From CAIYRG01 sp964446945 (GTDB lineage Bacteria > Pseudomonadota > Alphaproteobacteria > Micropepsales > Micropepsaceae): a DNA stretch of 64,000 bases. Shown piece after piece: positions 45,191 to 54,076 of the stretch. The stretch lies in NCBI GenBank assembly GCA_964446945.1, contig CAYUQO010000022.1, forward strand, positions 1 to 64,000, given 5' to 3'. The position numbers and the translations under genes were made by a program. The notes beneath the pieces were generated by a model that was not told the origin of the DNA, made no database searches, and saw only the letters and a program-made list of their open reading frames with translations. How positions within the stretch are numbered: position 1 is the stretch's first letter; each line of letters starts with the position of its first letter.

Positions 45191-47233
45191 ATGCCGCTTT
45201 TCGGTTATGGATTGCTGATAGGCAAAATCGTGGGATCGCGTCCGCAGCGCCACGGCTACCCACATTGGCTTTTGATGGTGCAATCAAGCGATCCAAAGCA
45301 TCCGCCATATCGGGTCGCGGTCAATCTCCAGTCGGCTCAACGCGGAAAGTCACCGGATATCCAATACCAGATTGTGAACTTCTCCCGGCGCGCGACACGT
45401 GAAGGTGCGGCGTTGATCGACACTTTGCAGCGCCAGGGCAAGCGCGGAATGCGGAGTTTCACGCTGGCAGATTCCAATCGCGCGGTCCCCCGCCTCGATT
45501 TCGTACGAGGCGGTATCATCGACCCAAACAAATTTCTGGACCTGCCCGCTGGAAGCGATCCCCTGCACGACAAATTCGAAGCGGCGCTCGCAGCAGCGGC
45601 GGCGGCCGACATGCGCGCCAGGGCACTCGTCGCGGTATTCGGTACTGGACATCCGATCGATCAGCACACCGGCGCGACAGCGCCCACCGGATTCACCGGA
45701 ATTGAAAATCTCCACATGAATCAGGGCGCGCGGAATCGCATCAACACCCCGCCATACTATCTTGAGAACGGTGCAAATCAGGATGGCGGCATCATCTTTC
45801 TGCTACCCTCCGGCGCCACCGGGTTTTTCGTCAAGTTTCAGTTGCAGACCACAAATACCGATCAGGCCGGCAATCCAGCAGAAACCGGGGTTGCCGAAAT
45901 CGACGCCACTCCGTTGCGAATTCGCAAGCAGATCATGCCGCGATACCGGCCGCCGGTAATGGCTGCGCGCGCAGGCGCCCGTCGCTCGACCCGCCGCGGC
46001 AATGTTGAGGCACCCACATCGATACCTGCCGCAGGCAAAGCGCCGCATCCGCCCTCGACACTCAATAACCGGGGATATCTTTTTGCGGACTTCGATCCCG
46101 GCGATCTCTCCGGCGAGTACAAGCCTGATGTGGACGACAGCACCTATCAGACGCCCTATGTGATGACGCGCTCCACCGGTAAAACGCGGGGCCCGGTACC
46201 AAATCCGCGTGGCTATCCGCTCCTGGATCTTGCGTCCGTGGCCGGTCCGGCGCCGCCCGGTTATACCAGCGACGGCACCGGCACGCAGATTGCCTTTGAC
46301 ATTGTGGGCGACAGCGGCGCTCCAAAAATGTCGAGCCTCAACGATTTTGAGCTCAAAGTCACAGAACTGATGGCCCATGACGCTCAGGCCTCACCGCCGG
46401 CGTTCCTCTTCCATGTCGGCGACGTGGTTTATTTCTATGGTGAGGAAGATTTTTATTACAGCCAATTCTATGAGCCATTCCACGCCTATCCTGCCCCGAT
46501 TTTCGCGATCCCCGGCAATCACGACGGCATCACCTATAACGACAAGATGATTTCGTTGGGACCGTTCCAGCAGGCGTTCTGTGCCGAGAAGCCAGGGCGT
46601 TGGCCGGGCGCCGGCGGCATCCTGCGCACAACCATGACGCAACCGGGTGTTTACTTTACGCTGAACGCACCGTTGGTATCGATTATTGGTCTGTATAGTA
46701 ACTGTGGAGAGTCGTTTGGCTGGCTTGATGAGCAACAGCTCGTATTCCTGTACAAGGAGCTCGTGCGGCTAAAGGCTGCGCGGAGGAACGGCGTACCGGC
46801 AGTTATTCTCGCGATTCATCATTTTCCGCGCTGGTTCCCGAACCAGTCCAAAAAGGACCCGAACAGTCTGGCGATAGATGCCGCTTGCAAGAAGGCACAG
46901 TTTTGGCCCGATGCAGTTATCTGCGGCCATGCCCATCTGTATCAGCGCGTTGTGCGTCAGGATGTTGGGCAGGATGTGCCCTATGTCATGGCAGGCGCCG
47001 GCGGCTACGGCATCGCGCCACGCGAAGAGCTCGGCAAGGATTACATGGCAAAGCTCGGATCGGACAGCCGGCTCGGTCGTGTCATCAACAAGTCCGGCTA
47101 TGTCCGCGCCACGGTTCGCAACCCCAAAAGTGGAGACCCCACGCTTCACTTCGAATACCGAAGCGTCAAGCCTGCCGCCAGCGGGCCCGACGACGCCTGC
47201 AGCGTTAATCTGCGAACCAATAAGCTATTGTGA
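45191..47233 (+). CDS. DUF2278 and calcineurin-like phosphoesterase fusion
   Basis: A 680-residue protein without signal peptide. Residues 1-230 match DUF2278 (YukJ-like): FGYGLLIGKIVG, YRVAVNLQSA, RLDFVRGGIIDP, ENLHMNQG (HMNQG at 175-179) and YLENGANQDGGIIF. A Pro/Arg-rich linker (about 245-335) leads to a calcineurin-type metallophosphoesterase: DIVGDSG (Asp374), HVGDVVYF, GNHDG (Asn443), HHFPRW and GHAHLYQR (579-586). All metal motifs are present. Start at 45191 has AAGGAGG. It heads a three-gene run with a phospholipase and a PF04185 enzyme. Confidence 0.85.
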   Translation: MPLFGYGLLIGKIVGSRPQRHGYPHWLLMVQSSDPKHPPYRVAVNLQSAQRGKSPDIQYQIVNFSRRATREGAALIDTLQRQGKRGMRSFTLADSNRAVPRLDFVRGGIIDPNKFLDLPAGSDPLHDKFEAALAAAAAADMRARALVAVFGTGHPIDQHTGATAPTGFTGIENLHMNQGARNRINTPPYYLENGANQDGGIIFLLPSGATGFFVKFQLQTTNTDQAGNPAETGVAEIDATPLRIRKQIMPRYRPPVMAARAGARRSTRRGNVEAPTSIPAAGKAPHPPSTLNNRGYLFADFDPGDLSGEYKPDVDDSTYQTPYVMTRSTGKTRGPVPNPRGYPLLDLASVAGPAPPGYTSDGTGTQIAFDIVGDSGAPKMSSLNDFELKVTELMAHDAQASPPAFLFHVGDVVYFYGEEDFYYSQFYEPFHAYPAPIFAIPGNHDGITYNDKMISLGPFQQAFCAEKPGRWPGAGGILRTTMTQPGVYFTLNAPLVSIIGLYSNCGESFGWLDEQQLVFLYKELVRLKAARRNGVPAVILAIHHFPRWFPNQSKKDPNSLAIDAACKKAQFWPDAVICGHAHLYQRVVRQDVGQDVPYVMAGAGGYGIAPREELGKDYMAKLGSDSRLGRVINKSGYVRATVRNPKSGDPTLHFEYRSVKPAASGPDDACSVNLRTNKLL

Positions 47234-47288
47234 ACGCGACTGGCAGGCCAAACAAAATGGTCACACATACCACACACGCGAAGGAGTA

Positions 47289-49034
47289 ATGCCCGTGGTC
47301 GATCTGCCCAGTTCGAAGGCGTCTATTCGCGCATTGATTTTCGCGATCGTTGCACTGTTGGCCGGCTGCGCACACACCACCCCTGAGGTTGCCGACACAC
47401 TCTGTCCGAATTTGCAGCAGGCTCCCTGCAGCTTTAATCCTGCCGCTGGATACCGGTTTAACCCGGAAAAGAATCCCGGGCGGGAGACTCTGGTCATCGT
47501 GACCATGTCGGGCGGCGGTGTTCGCGCCGCGGCATTGGCCTATGGGACATTGTTGGCGTTGCAGCAGATTCCGGTCAACGGAGGAGCCAACCTGTTACAG
47601 CAAGTCGATATCATGTCCTCTGTCTCGGGTGGTTCGGTCGCAGCCGGCTGGTACGCGGCGAACGGCGCCGGCGGTTTGAAGCCGGGAAACGATCTCGAAC
47701 GATTCCTGCACTCTGACAATATGACTGCATTGGCATTGCGGGGGCTCAACCCGGGAGCCCTGACCGCGTATGTCGCCACCCGCTATCAGCGCAGCGACGT
47801 ACTGGCAGCATATTTCACGCGCCGACTGTTCTCCCGGGGAGGGCGGAAACTCACTTACACCGATGTGTTGGACAGGTATCAGAACGACCGCACCCAACCA
47901 TATGTGATTCTGAATGCCACCGATTTCGGTCATGAGACGCGCTTTCCCTTCACCCAGGGTCGCTTTGACCTGCTTTGTTCTGAGCTGTCGGTGTATCCGC
48001 TCGGTTATGCGGTAGCCGCCTCGGCCAACTTTCCATTAATCTTTTCCCCGATCGGGATTGAGAACCATTCATTGAATTGTCCTCAGGACAGCAATTGGGA
48101 AAAATCAGGTCCGCCAAATTGGATCAATAGTTATAGCGTCTTCGATGCGCAGGCCTTGCAGACCTCGGCAGACCAGGCGAATAGGACAAAGGATTGTCCG
48201 GGCGCGAATGGGCTATTGCCGCTGCAGGGCCAATCTGGACAGGCAGCGAAACCGATCAGCTCCATCGAATTGCTTGAGGTCCGCACCGCGCGCGAAGCTC
48301 GTGCCTATTTGCAAGCCTGCAGCGACGATCGCTACGTCCACCTGCTCGATGGCGGTCTCGTCGATAATTTGGGAGTAGCATCGACGCTTGAAATTGAAGA
48401 CCGCCCGGGACTCGAGCCGGGGCTTTACCAGCGATTTACGCAAGCCGTTCCGGGAAAAAACATGAGCGGCCTTTCCTGGCCCGAAAGATACCGCAACGTG
48501 AAGCAGATTCTGTATGTCGTTGTGAACGCCCGGTCGCGGACCGATTTCAGTCCGGATGCACGTATTTATCCTCCCGGCTTTTTCAATTCACTACTAAGGG
48601 TGATCGATACTCCACTCGATGCGACAATCCTCGACAGTCAAAATTACCTGACCGCGGAGTTGGAAAGCATTGTGGAGGAGGCGGAGCGCGCAGACTCGCC
48701 GCGACAACCGGGCAGCAACGTGACTCCGGGTGCGATGCAAAATGCCAATATGGTTGCGAACGGCTCCACGCGGAGGATTCGCTTTAACATCGTATCTGTG
48801 GATTTTGAGGCAATCCCGGATCCTGATTGCCGTGCAGCATTCTGGCGCACGCCGACCAGTTGGACATTACAACCTGCAACGGTCAATGCGCTGGCACAAT
48901 TGCCGGAAATCATCCTCGGAAGGAGCAGCGAACTCATGGACTTCCATAACAATACAAATGCGCCTCCGATGCCGGCTTTCCCTGGCGACTTTGGCCAGAT
49001 CTGTGCAGCCGTATCATCTGACTACCCGAAGTAA
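47289..49034 (+). CDS. Patatin-like phospholipase lipoprotein
   Basis: A 581-residue protein with lipoprotein signal AIVALLAGC (Cys27). The patatin catalytic features are SGGGVRAAALAYG (oxyanion, 74-86), nucleophile Ser113 in MSSVSGGSVAAGW and Asp354 in LLDGGLVDNLG, so a Ser-Asp dyad. GTG at 47295 is an alternative start with better spacing from AAGGAG. It is probably a lipid acyl hydrolase facing the periplasm or outer membrane. Codon and base use are more A/T-rich than in neighbouring regions. Confidence 0.85.
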   Translation: MPVVDLPSSKASIRALIFAIVALLAGCAHTTPEVADTLCPNLQQAPCSFNPAAGYRFNPEKNPGRETLVIVTMSGGGVRAAALAYGTLLALQQIPVNGGANLLQQVDIMSSVSGGSVAAGWYAANGAGGLKPGNDLERFLHSDNMTALALRGLNPGALTAYVATRYQRSDVLAAYFTRRLFSRGGRKLTYTDVLDRYQNDRTQPYVILNATDFGHETRFPFTQGRFDLLCSELSVYPLGYAVAASANFPLIFSPIGIENHSLNCPQDSNWEKSGPPNWINSYSVFDAQALQTSADQANRTKDCPGANGLLPLQGQSGQAAKPISSIELLEVRTAREARAYLQACSDDRYVHLLDGGLVDNLGVASTLEIEDRPGLEPGLYQRFTQAVPGKNMSGLSWPERYRNVKQILYVVVNARSRTDFSPDARIYPPGFFNSLLRVIDTPLDATILDSQNYLTAELESIVEEAERADSPRQPGSNVTPGAMQNANMVANGSTRRIRFNIVSVDFEAIPDPDCRAAFWRTPTSWTLQPATVNALAQLPEIILGRSSELMDFHNNTNAPPMPAFPGDFGQICAAVSSDYPK

Positions 49035-49054
49035 ATCGATTCGGCCTCCGGACT

Positions 49055-50689
49055 ATGGTCGACGCAGGCGATCCGATTAAGCATGTAATTGTGCTGATTC
49101 TGGAAAACCGTTCGTTCGATCAGATGCTCGGATGTTTCACGTCGATTTATCCCGATATGGAGGGCGTCAGGCCCGGATCGCCGCGGGTGAACCTGGACCC
49201 GCGGGGCGCGGAGTATGCGCAATCAGAGACAACTGAGCGGATTATGTTCCTCGACCCGCAACACGAGGTCGAACATGTCGCTGTTCAACTGGAAAATTCA
49301 AACGGAGGTTTCGTCAGGGATTTTGCGACGGAGTTTCCCGATAGTACGACCCTGGCACGATCATATATCATGGGCTACTTCCCACTCGGCTTCCTGCCAG
49401 GCCTGCATGCACTCGCGCGCGAATTCACGATCTGCGATCACTGGTTTTCATCGCTGCCCGGTCCAACCTGGCCCAATCGCTTCTTCGCGCTCAGCGGGAC
49501 ATCGCTTGGCCGGGTGAATATGCCTGGTGACGCCACGCACCGCGCCGATGTCCCGGGTTATTTCCAGCAGACGCAGTCGACGATATTCGACCGCCTCAAC
49601 GAAGCGGCAATCGACTGGAAAATATATTTCCATGACATTCCCCAAACCACCGTTCTTGCGAATCTGCGTAAACCCCACAATTCCGCCCGGTACTTTTATG
49701 TTGATGAGTTTTTCGATGATGCGCGCGGCTCCGAGAAAGAATTCCCGGAATTTTCATTCATCGAACCCGATTACCTCGGATTTGGCCAGAGTGACGATCA
49801 CCCTCCACACGACATTATGCGGGCAGAGAAACTCATCGCGGATGTCTATAATGCCATCCGGGCGAACGACGCCCTCTGGAAGTCTTCACTTCTGGTGATC
49901 TTTTTCGACGAGCATGGCGGGTTCTACGACCATGTTGTACCGCCGGCAGCGGTAGCGCCCGATGAACATAAGGAAGAATACACGTTCGATCGATTGGGCG
50001 TTCGCGTCCCGGCCGTCCTGGTTTCACCATGGGTCGATGCGCGCGTCGACTCGACGCAATATGATCACGCGAGCTTGCTCAAATACCTGATCGAAAAATG
50101 GCACCTCGGTCCGCTCGGCCGCAGAGCTGAAACGGCAACGAGCATTGCTCGCGGAATTCTTCGGCAAACTCCACGAAACGATACGATTGCGCGAATAGAG
50201 CTCGATCAGGCGCAGCTGAATTCGCCCGATCCGGAGTTAGAGGAAAAGGCGTTCGGCTCCATGAGCGAACATCAGAAAGCTCTCGCAAAGCTTTCGGAGT
50301 ACCTGGAACAGGAGGGGGTGGAGCTTGCACCCCGTGGATGGTCTGCCATCGCGCGGGCACTCGAAAGATTGAAAGCTCTGATCGAGCATGCCCTGGAAAG
50401 AGCTTATGGCCTGCCAAAGGGCATCAGGGTATCGATATCCGAACCTGACAAGCTTGCGCAGCAGAAGGATTCCGATCCACGCGATCGGGTTGCAAGATTT
50501 TTGATGCGCAAAAAGCGTTACGCCGCTATCGGGCTACGGGACCGGCTCAAGAATAACACATTGTCGCGCGAACAAAGGGATCAGGCAGTGCGCACTCTCG
50601 CACTCATTGCCAAGCGCAAATTTCATAACGAGCCACCGGACACAAAGGTCGATGCTGCAACCCGATGGCTCACTTCGAGACTGACTTGA
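49055..50689 (+). CDS. PF04185 phosphoesterase (phospholipase C / acid phosphatase family)
   Basis: A 544-residue enzyme starting directly at the catalytic fold: IKHVIVLILENRSFDQMLG holds the metal/nucleophile ENRSFD (17-22), GPTWPNRFFALSGT and FFDEHGGFYDHV follow. No signal peptide is present, unlike most phospholipase C proteins. The last 150 residues are an added charged helical region (LSEYLEQEGVEL, then DPRDRVARFLMRKKRY). It is 20 bases after the patatin gene. Confidence 0.87.
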   Translation: MVDAGDPIKHVIVLILENRSFDQMLGCFTSIYPDMEGVRPGSPRVNLDPRGAEYAQSETTERIMFLDPQHEVEHVAVQLENSNGGFVRDFATEFPDSTTLARSYIMGYFPLGFLPGLHALAREFTICDHWFSSLPGPTWPNRFFALSGTSLGRVNMPGDATHRADVPGYFQQTQSTIFDRLNEAAIDWKIYFHDIPQTTVLANLRKPHNSARYFYVDEFFDDARGSEKEFPEFSFIEPDYLGFGQSDDHPPHDIMRAEKLIADVYNAIRANDALWKSSLLVIFFDEHGGFYDHVVPPAAVAPDEHKEEYTFDRLGVRVPAVLVSPWVDARVDSTQYDHASLLKYLIEKWHLGPLGRRAETATSIARGILRQTPRNDTIARIELDQAQLNSPDPELEEKAFGSMSEHQKALAKLSEYLEQEGVELAPRGWSAIARALERLKALIEHALERAYGLPKGIRVSISEPDKLAQQKDSDPRDRVARFLMRKKRYAAIGLRDRLKNNTLSREQRDQAVRTLALIAKRKFHNEPPDTKVDAATRWLTSRLT

Positions 50690-50704
50690 GCGCGGGCAGG
50701 GTGG

Positions 50705-51589
50705 TCATCGGCCCTCATACGCCCGCTGCAGCGCCGCAAGGTCGAACTTCTTCATCTTGAGGAATGCCTGCGTCACGCGGGCGATCTGTTCTCGGCTTCC
50801 CTGCGTCATCATCTCACGCATTGCCGCCGGCACGATCTGCCATGACAAACCATAACGGTCCTTGACCCAGCCGCATCGGCCGGCATTCGGATCGGCCGCG
50901 AGGGCATTCCAATAATTATCGATCTCGGTCTGGTTCTCGCATGACACCACGAATGAGGTCGCTTCGTTGAAACCGAAGGCGTGCGGGTGCGCGCTGTCCA
51001 TGGCGGCAAATTGCACACCGGCCAGTGTGAAGCTTCCGAACATGACGGTGCCTTCTTTATCCGGCTGGCGGTCCGCCCCGTAGCGCGCAACATGGCCAAT
51101 TCCGGAATCGGGAAACACTGACGCATAAAATTGCATCGCCTCTCCGGCTTTGCCCGCATTCGCGCCGGTGAACATCAGCATCGGCGTGATCCTCTGCTTG
51201 ATCTCGCGCCCGGTCACCAGCATTACCTGCCACGACAGACCGTATCGATCCTGCGTCCAGCCATAGAGTTTGCTGAACGGGTAGGCGCTGAACGGCATCA
51301 GCACCTGTCCGCCATCGGCCAGTCTCTGCCACAGCAGTCCGGTTTCGTTCTCCGTCGCACACGAAGCGAGAAATGAAATCGCCGGGGTGAATTTGAACTC
51401 AGGCCCCGCAAACAGGAGTTGGAATTCCTGCCCGGCAAGGTCGAGCACCACGATTTCGACTTTGCCCGAAGGCGTATCGGACAGCGAACCGCTGCTGATG
51501 ATTTCCGAATTGCCGAATGCGGACATGTACAGCGTCACCGCATCCCGCGCGCTGCGATCGAACCACAAATGGGGCGTGATCTTCTGCAT
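50705..51589 (-). CDS. Double VOC (PhnB-like) domain protein
   Basis: A 294-residue protein with two tandem PF06983 glyoxalase-fold domains: ITPHLWFDRSARDAVTLYMSAFG and, near residue 155, ITPMLMFTGANAGKAGEAMQFY. Each half ends with a DRYGLSWQ block. ATG 51589 follows GAGGAC. These proteins are often annotated as 3-demethylubiquinone methyltransferase by error; the fold does not support that. Function unknown. Convergent with the phosphoesterase. Confidence 0.85.
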   Translation of the reverse strand: MQKITPHLWFDRSARDAVTLYMSAFGNSEIISSGSLSDTPSGKVEIVVLDLAGQEFQLLFAGPEFKFTPAISFLASCATENETGLLWQRLADGGQVLMPFSAYPFSKLYGWTQDRYGLSWQVMLVTGREIKQRITPMLMFTGANAGKAGEAMQFYASVFPDSGIGHVARYGADRQPDKEGTVMFGSFTLAGVQFAAMDSAHPHAFGFNEATSFVVSCENQTEIDNYWNALAADPNAGRCGWVKDRYGLSWQIVPAAMREMMTQGSREQIARVTQAFLKMKKFDLAALQRAYEGR

Positions 51590-51746
51590 CTTTGTCCTCG
51601 TCCTGCCCCCGGTGAGCACTATGCCTGATCACAACATGGAACGGGAGGATGTGCCCCGGTCAAATTCGGAAATCCACGGTTGCAGCGTCACCGCAATCAG
51701 TGCAGAACGGAAATCCAATTACATTGAAGCCAATGATGAGCCAGTA

Positions 51747-52610
51747 ATGATTGCGTCGAGGCGATTTGATCCGGCACAGGCAATTGCAATTTTTGCCGCG
51801 GCGATTCTCTCCGTGGCAGCGGCGACAGGCTCCTCAACCGCAGGCAACGCCGCCCTGGCCGCCAATACATTCGCAGACTGCGCCGACTGCCCGGTGATGG
51901 TGCGCATACCGCCAGGCCAATTCACGATGGGTTCACCGGCAAGCGAACTTTTTCGTGGTGCCGAAAGACAACACCGGGTCACAATCGGCTCGCCGTTTGC
52001 ATTGGGTGCATACGAAATCACATTTGCCCAATGGGACGCGTGCGTTGCCCATGGCGGATGCCGCGGATACCGGCCCGACGATCAGGGATGGGGCAGAGGC
52101 AAGCATCCCGTGATCGGCGTCAGCTGGAATGATGCGAAAGCCTATGTTGCGTGGCTCAGCAAGACGACCGGCAGACCGTACCGCTTGGCATCTGAGTCGG
52201 AATGGGAATATGCGGCGCGGGCGGCGACGACCACGGCCTTTTCTTTTGGAGCGACGATCAATAGCGCCCAGGCGAATTATGACGGAAGCACCGCATACGG
52301 TACTGGCCGGAAGGGCGTGAACCGTGAGAAGACTTTGCCGGTTGGAAGTTTTCCGCCCAACGCATTCGGACTGTACGACATGCACGGAAATGTCTGGGAA
52401 TGGACGGAAGATTGCTGGTCGGACGAATATACCGGCACGACCCCCACAAACGGCGCGGCCTTTGTGCAGCCAATGTGCGCCGGCCATGTCCTCCGCGGCG
52501 GATCGTGGGAAGATCATCCCGCCGATGTCCGTTCAGCGGCACGTGTCGGAGGCGCAAGTGACGATCAGTCATGGTCGGATGGTTTCCGCGTAGCACTGTC
52601 TCTCAGATAG
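51747..52610 (+). CDS. FGE/SUMF1-like protein, exported
   Basis: A 287-residue exported protein. After a signal peptide (AIAIFAAAILSVAAATGSS) comes a formylglycine-generating-enzyme-like domain: MVRIPPGQFTMGS, HPVIGVSWNDAKAYVAWLS, YRLASESEWEYAARA, GLYDMHGNVWEWTEDCW and LRGGSWEDHPADVRSAAR. The two catalytic Cys expected after RGGSW are absent, so it is unlikely to be a sulfatase activator. The start is not certain; ATG 51747 lacks a good ribosome site. A second such protein is at the right edge. Confidence 0.8.
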   Translation: MIASRRFDPAQAIAIFAAAILSVAAATGSSTAGNAALAANTFADCADCPVMVRIPPGQFTMGSPASELFRGAERQHRVTIGSPFALGAYEITFAQWDACVAHGGCRGYRPDDQGWGRGKHPVIGVSWNDAKAYVAWLSKTTGRPYRLASESEWEYAARAATTTAFSFGATINSAQANYDGSTAYGTGRKGVNREKTLPVGSFPPNAFGLYDMHGNVWEWTEDCWSDEYTGTTPTNGAAFVQPMCAGHVLRGGSWEDHPADVRSAARVGGASDDQSWSDGFRVALSLR

Positions 52611-52736
52611 ACGCAGCCGGCTGTGGGCGGCGGAACGCCAGGCTCACTGCAACGCAGGGTTGCAGCCCGGCGCCAACCGTAGCAGAATGAAACGTCCGTA
52701 ATCGTTCAATCGCAGCAACTTAGGGAGGAGTCCGCG

Positions 52737-53843
52737 ATGAACTACCCGTCTGCCGTCACTCTCTCACTGCTGTTTGCCGGCGTCAGCACGCTGTCATTCG
52801 CCGCCGAACCCGCCGGTCTGGGCGCGGGCGCGATCATGCTCACCGACGGCAAGAAAATGGACAATTTCAACAAGGTCGGTGACGCCGACTGGCGCATCGC
52901 AGAGGGCTCGATCGTCGCCAATAACGGCCGCGGCTTCCTGGTCAGCAAGCAGTCTTTCGGCGATTTCCGGCTGCGGGCCGAATTCTATCCCGACGACGAA
53001 ACCGACAGCGGCATCTTTATCCGCTGTGAGAATCCGCAACAGATCACTGCGCAGTCCTGCTACGAGATCAACATCTACGACACCAACCAGAATCTCAACA
53101 ACGCAACCGGCGCTGTCGTCAACCTTGCGCCGCCGGAACGCTCGCCGCAGACCGAGCTGCACTGGAACGTGCTCGAAATCGAGGCCAGGGGTCCGCAGCT
53201 CAATGTCACTATCAATGGCGAACGCACAGCAAGCGTGCGCGATACCAAACATGCGCGTGGCCCGATCGCGCTGCAATTCGCCAAAGGGGTGGTCTATTTC
53301 CGCAAAGTCGAAGTCAAGCCGCTGACGCAGGACGATATCGACTTCGTCTCCTCGCCGCTCTACGTCAATTGCCAGGAAGGATTCGTCGTTCTGTTTCCCG
53401 GCCAGCCGGTGCGCCGCGACACGATGTATCCGATCGGCGGAACCAATATGCCGGCGCATGAATATGCAATGCAAAAGGACGGCAACCGCTATTCGGTGAC
53501 GGTGATCGATTATGGCGCCGGGCCCCGCGCGGACCGCAAGATTGTCGACACCGTCGTGGCCGACCTCAGCAAAAGGGGCGATGTCAAGACGCGGGCCAAT
53601 GTCGAGATCGGTATCGGAAAGCCCGGCAGTCAGCTCAATATCACGCAGCCTAATGGGCGCCAGCTTCGCGCATCCGCCTATATGATGCAGCATAAGCTGT
53701 ATGTCACCCAGGCCGATTTCGCCGCGGGCGATCCGACGGGATTACAGTTCGAGCAGTCGATCGCGATTATCAACCATGCCGGAACCGACCTCGACCGGGT
53801 ATCGCCGAACAATACCGAGATCCGCACTTACGACTGCCACTAA
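52737..53843 (+). CDS. Secreted DUF1080 protein (3-keto-disaccharide hydrolase-like)
   Basis: A 368-residue exported protein. Signal ends STLSFAA. Residues about 30-200 form a concanavalin-like DUF1080 domain: GDADWRIAEGSIVANNGRGFLVS, FGDFRLRAEFYPDDETDSGIFIRCE, YEINIYDT and LHWNVLEIEARG with GPIALQF and VVYFRKVEVKPL. A second uncharacterised domain follows (about 210-368). GGGAGGAGTCCGCG precedes the ATG. Some DUF1080 members cleave 3-keto-glucosides; activity here is an inference. Confidence 0.82.
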   Translation: MNYPSAVTLSLLFAGVSTLSFAAEPAGLGAGAIMLTDGKKMDNFNKVGDADWRIAEGSIVANNGRGFLVSKQSFGDFRLRAEFYPDDETDSGIFIRCENPQQITAQSCYEINIYDTNQNLNNATGAVVNLAPPERSPQTELHWNVLEIEARGPQLNVTINGERTASVRDTKHARGPIALQFAKGVVYFRKVEVKPLTQDDIDFVSSPLYVNCQEGFVVLFPGQPVRRDTMYPIGGTNMPAHEYAMQKDGNRYSVTVIDYGAGPRADRKIVDTVVADLSKRGDVKTRANVEIGIGKPGSQLNITQPNGRQLRASAYMMQHKLYVTQADFAAGDPTGLQFEQSIAIINHAGTDLDRVSPNNTEIRTYDCH

Positions 53844-53868
53844 TTCTGTCGTCTAAACCAGGAATTCT

Positions 53869-53950
53869 CCTTCCCCCCACGTGAGGCGTGCGGGGGAAGG
53901 TGCCCGCAGCAACGCCGCAGGCGTTGCGAATGGCGGGCGGAAGGCGGGCC
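53869..53950. repeat. Two-hairpin intergenic element (copy e)
   Basis: Hairpin 1 at 53869-53900 has CCTTCCCCC/GGGGGAAGG arms. Hairpin 2 at 53909-53927 has 8-bp GCAACGCC/GGCGTTGC arms with a 3-base loop. A weaker G-rich tail closes the element. Confidence 0.75.
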
Positions 53951-54076
53951 TTCGGCGAGCTTCAACGTGCCCTGTCCGCGCGCCCGGGCCGTCCCCACTC
54001 AAACGTCGAAAAACGGGGGTTTGCACGCACGCACGAAAAGCGGGCATTGTCGGTGCCGATACAAAGGGCTTCCGCG

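Noticed and set aside
50705..51589. 3-demethylubiquinone-9 3-methyltransferase
   Set aside because: This label is often given to PF06983 proteins, but there is no SAM-binding fold; the sequence is a double VOC domain.
51747..52610. Sulfatase-activating formylglycine-generating enzyme
   Set aside because: The catalytic cysteines after the RGGSW motif are missing and no sulfatase is encoded nearby.
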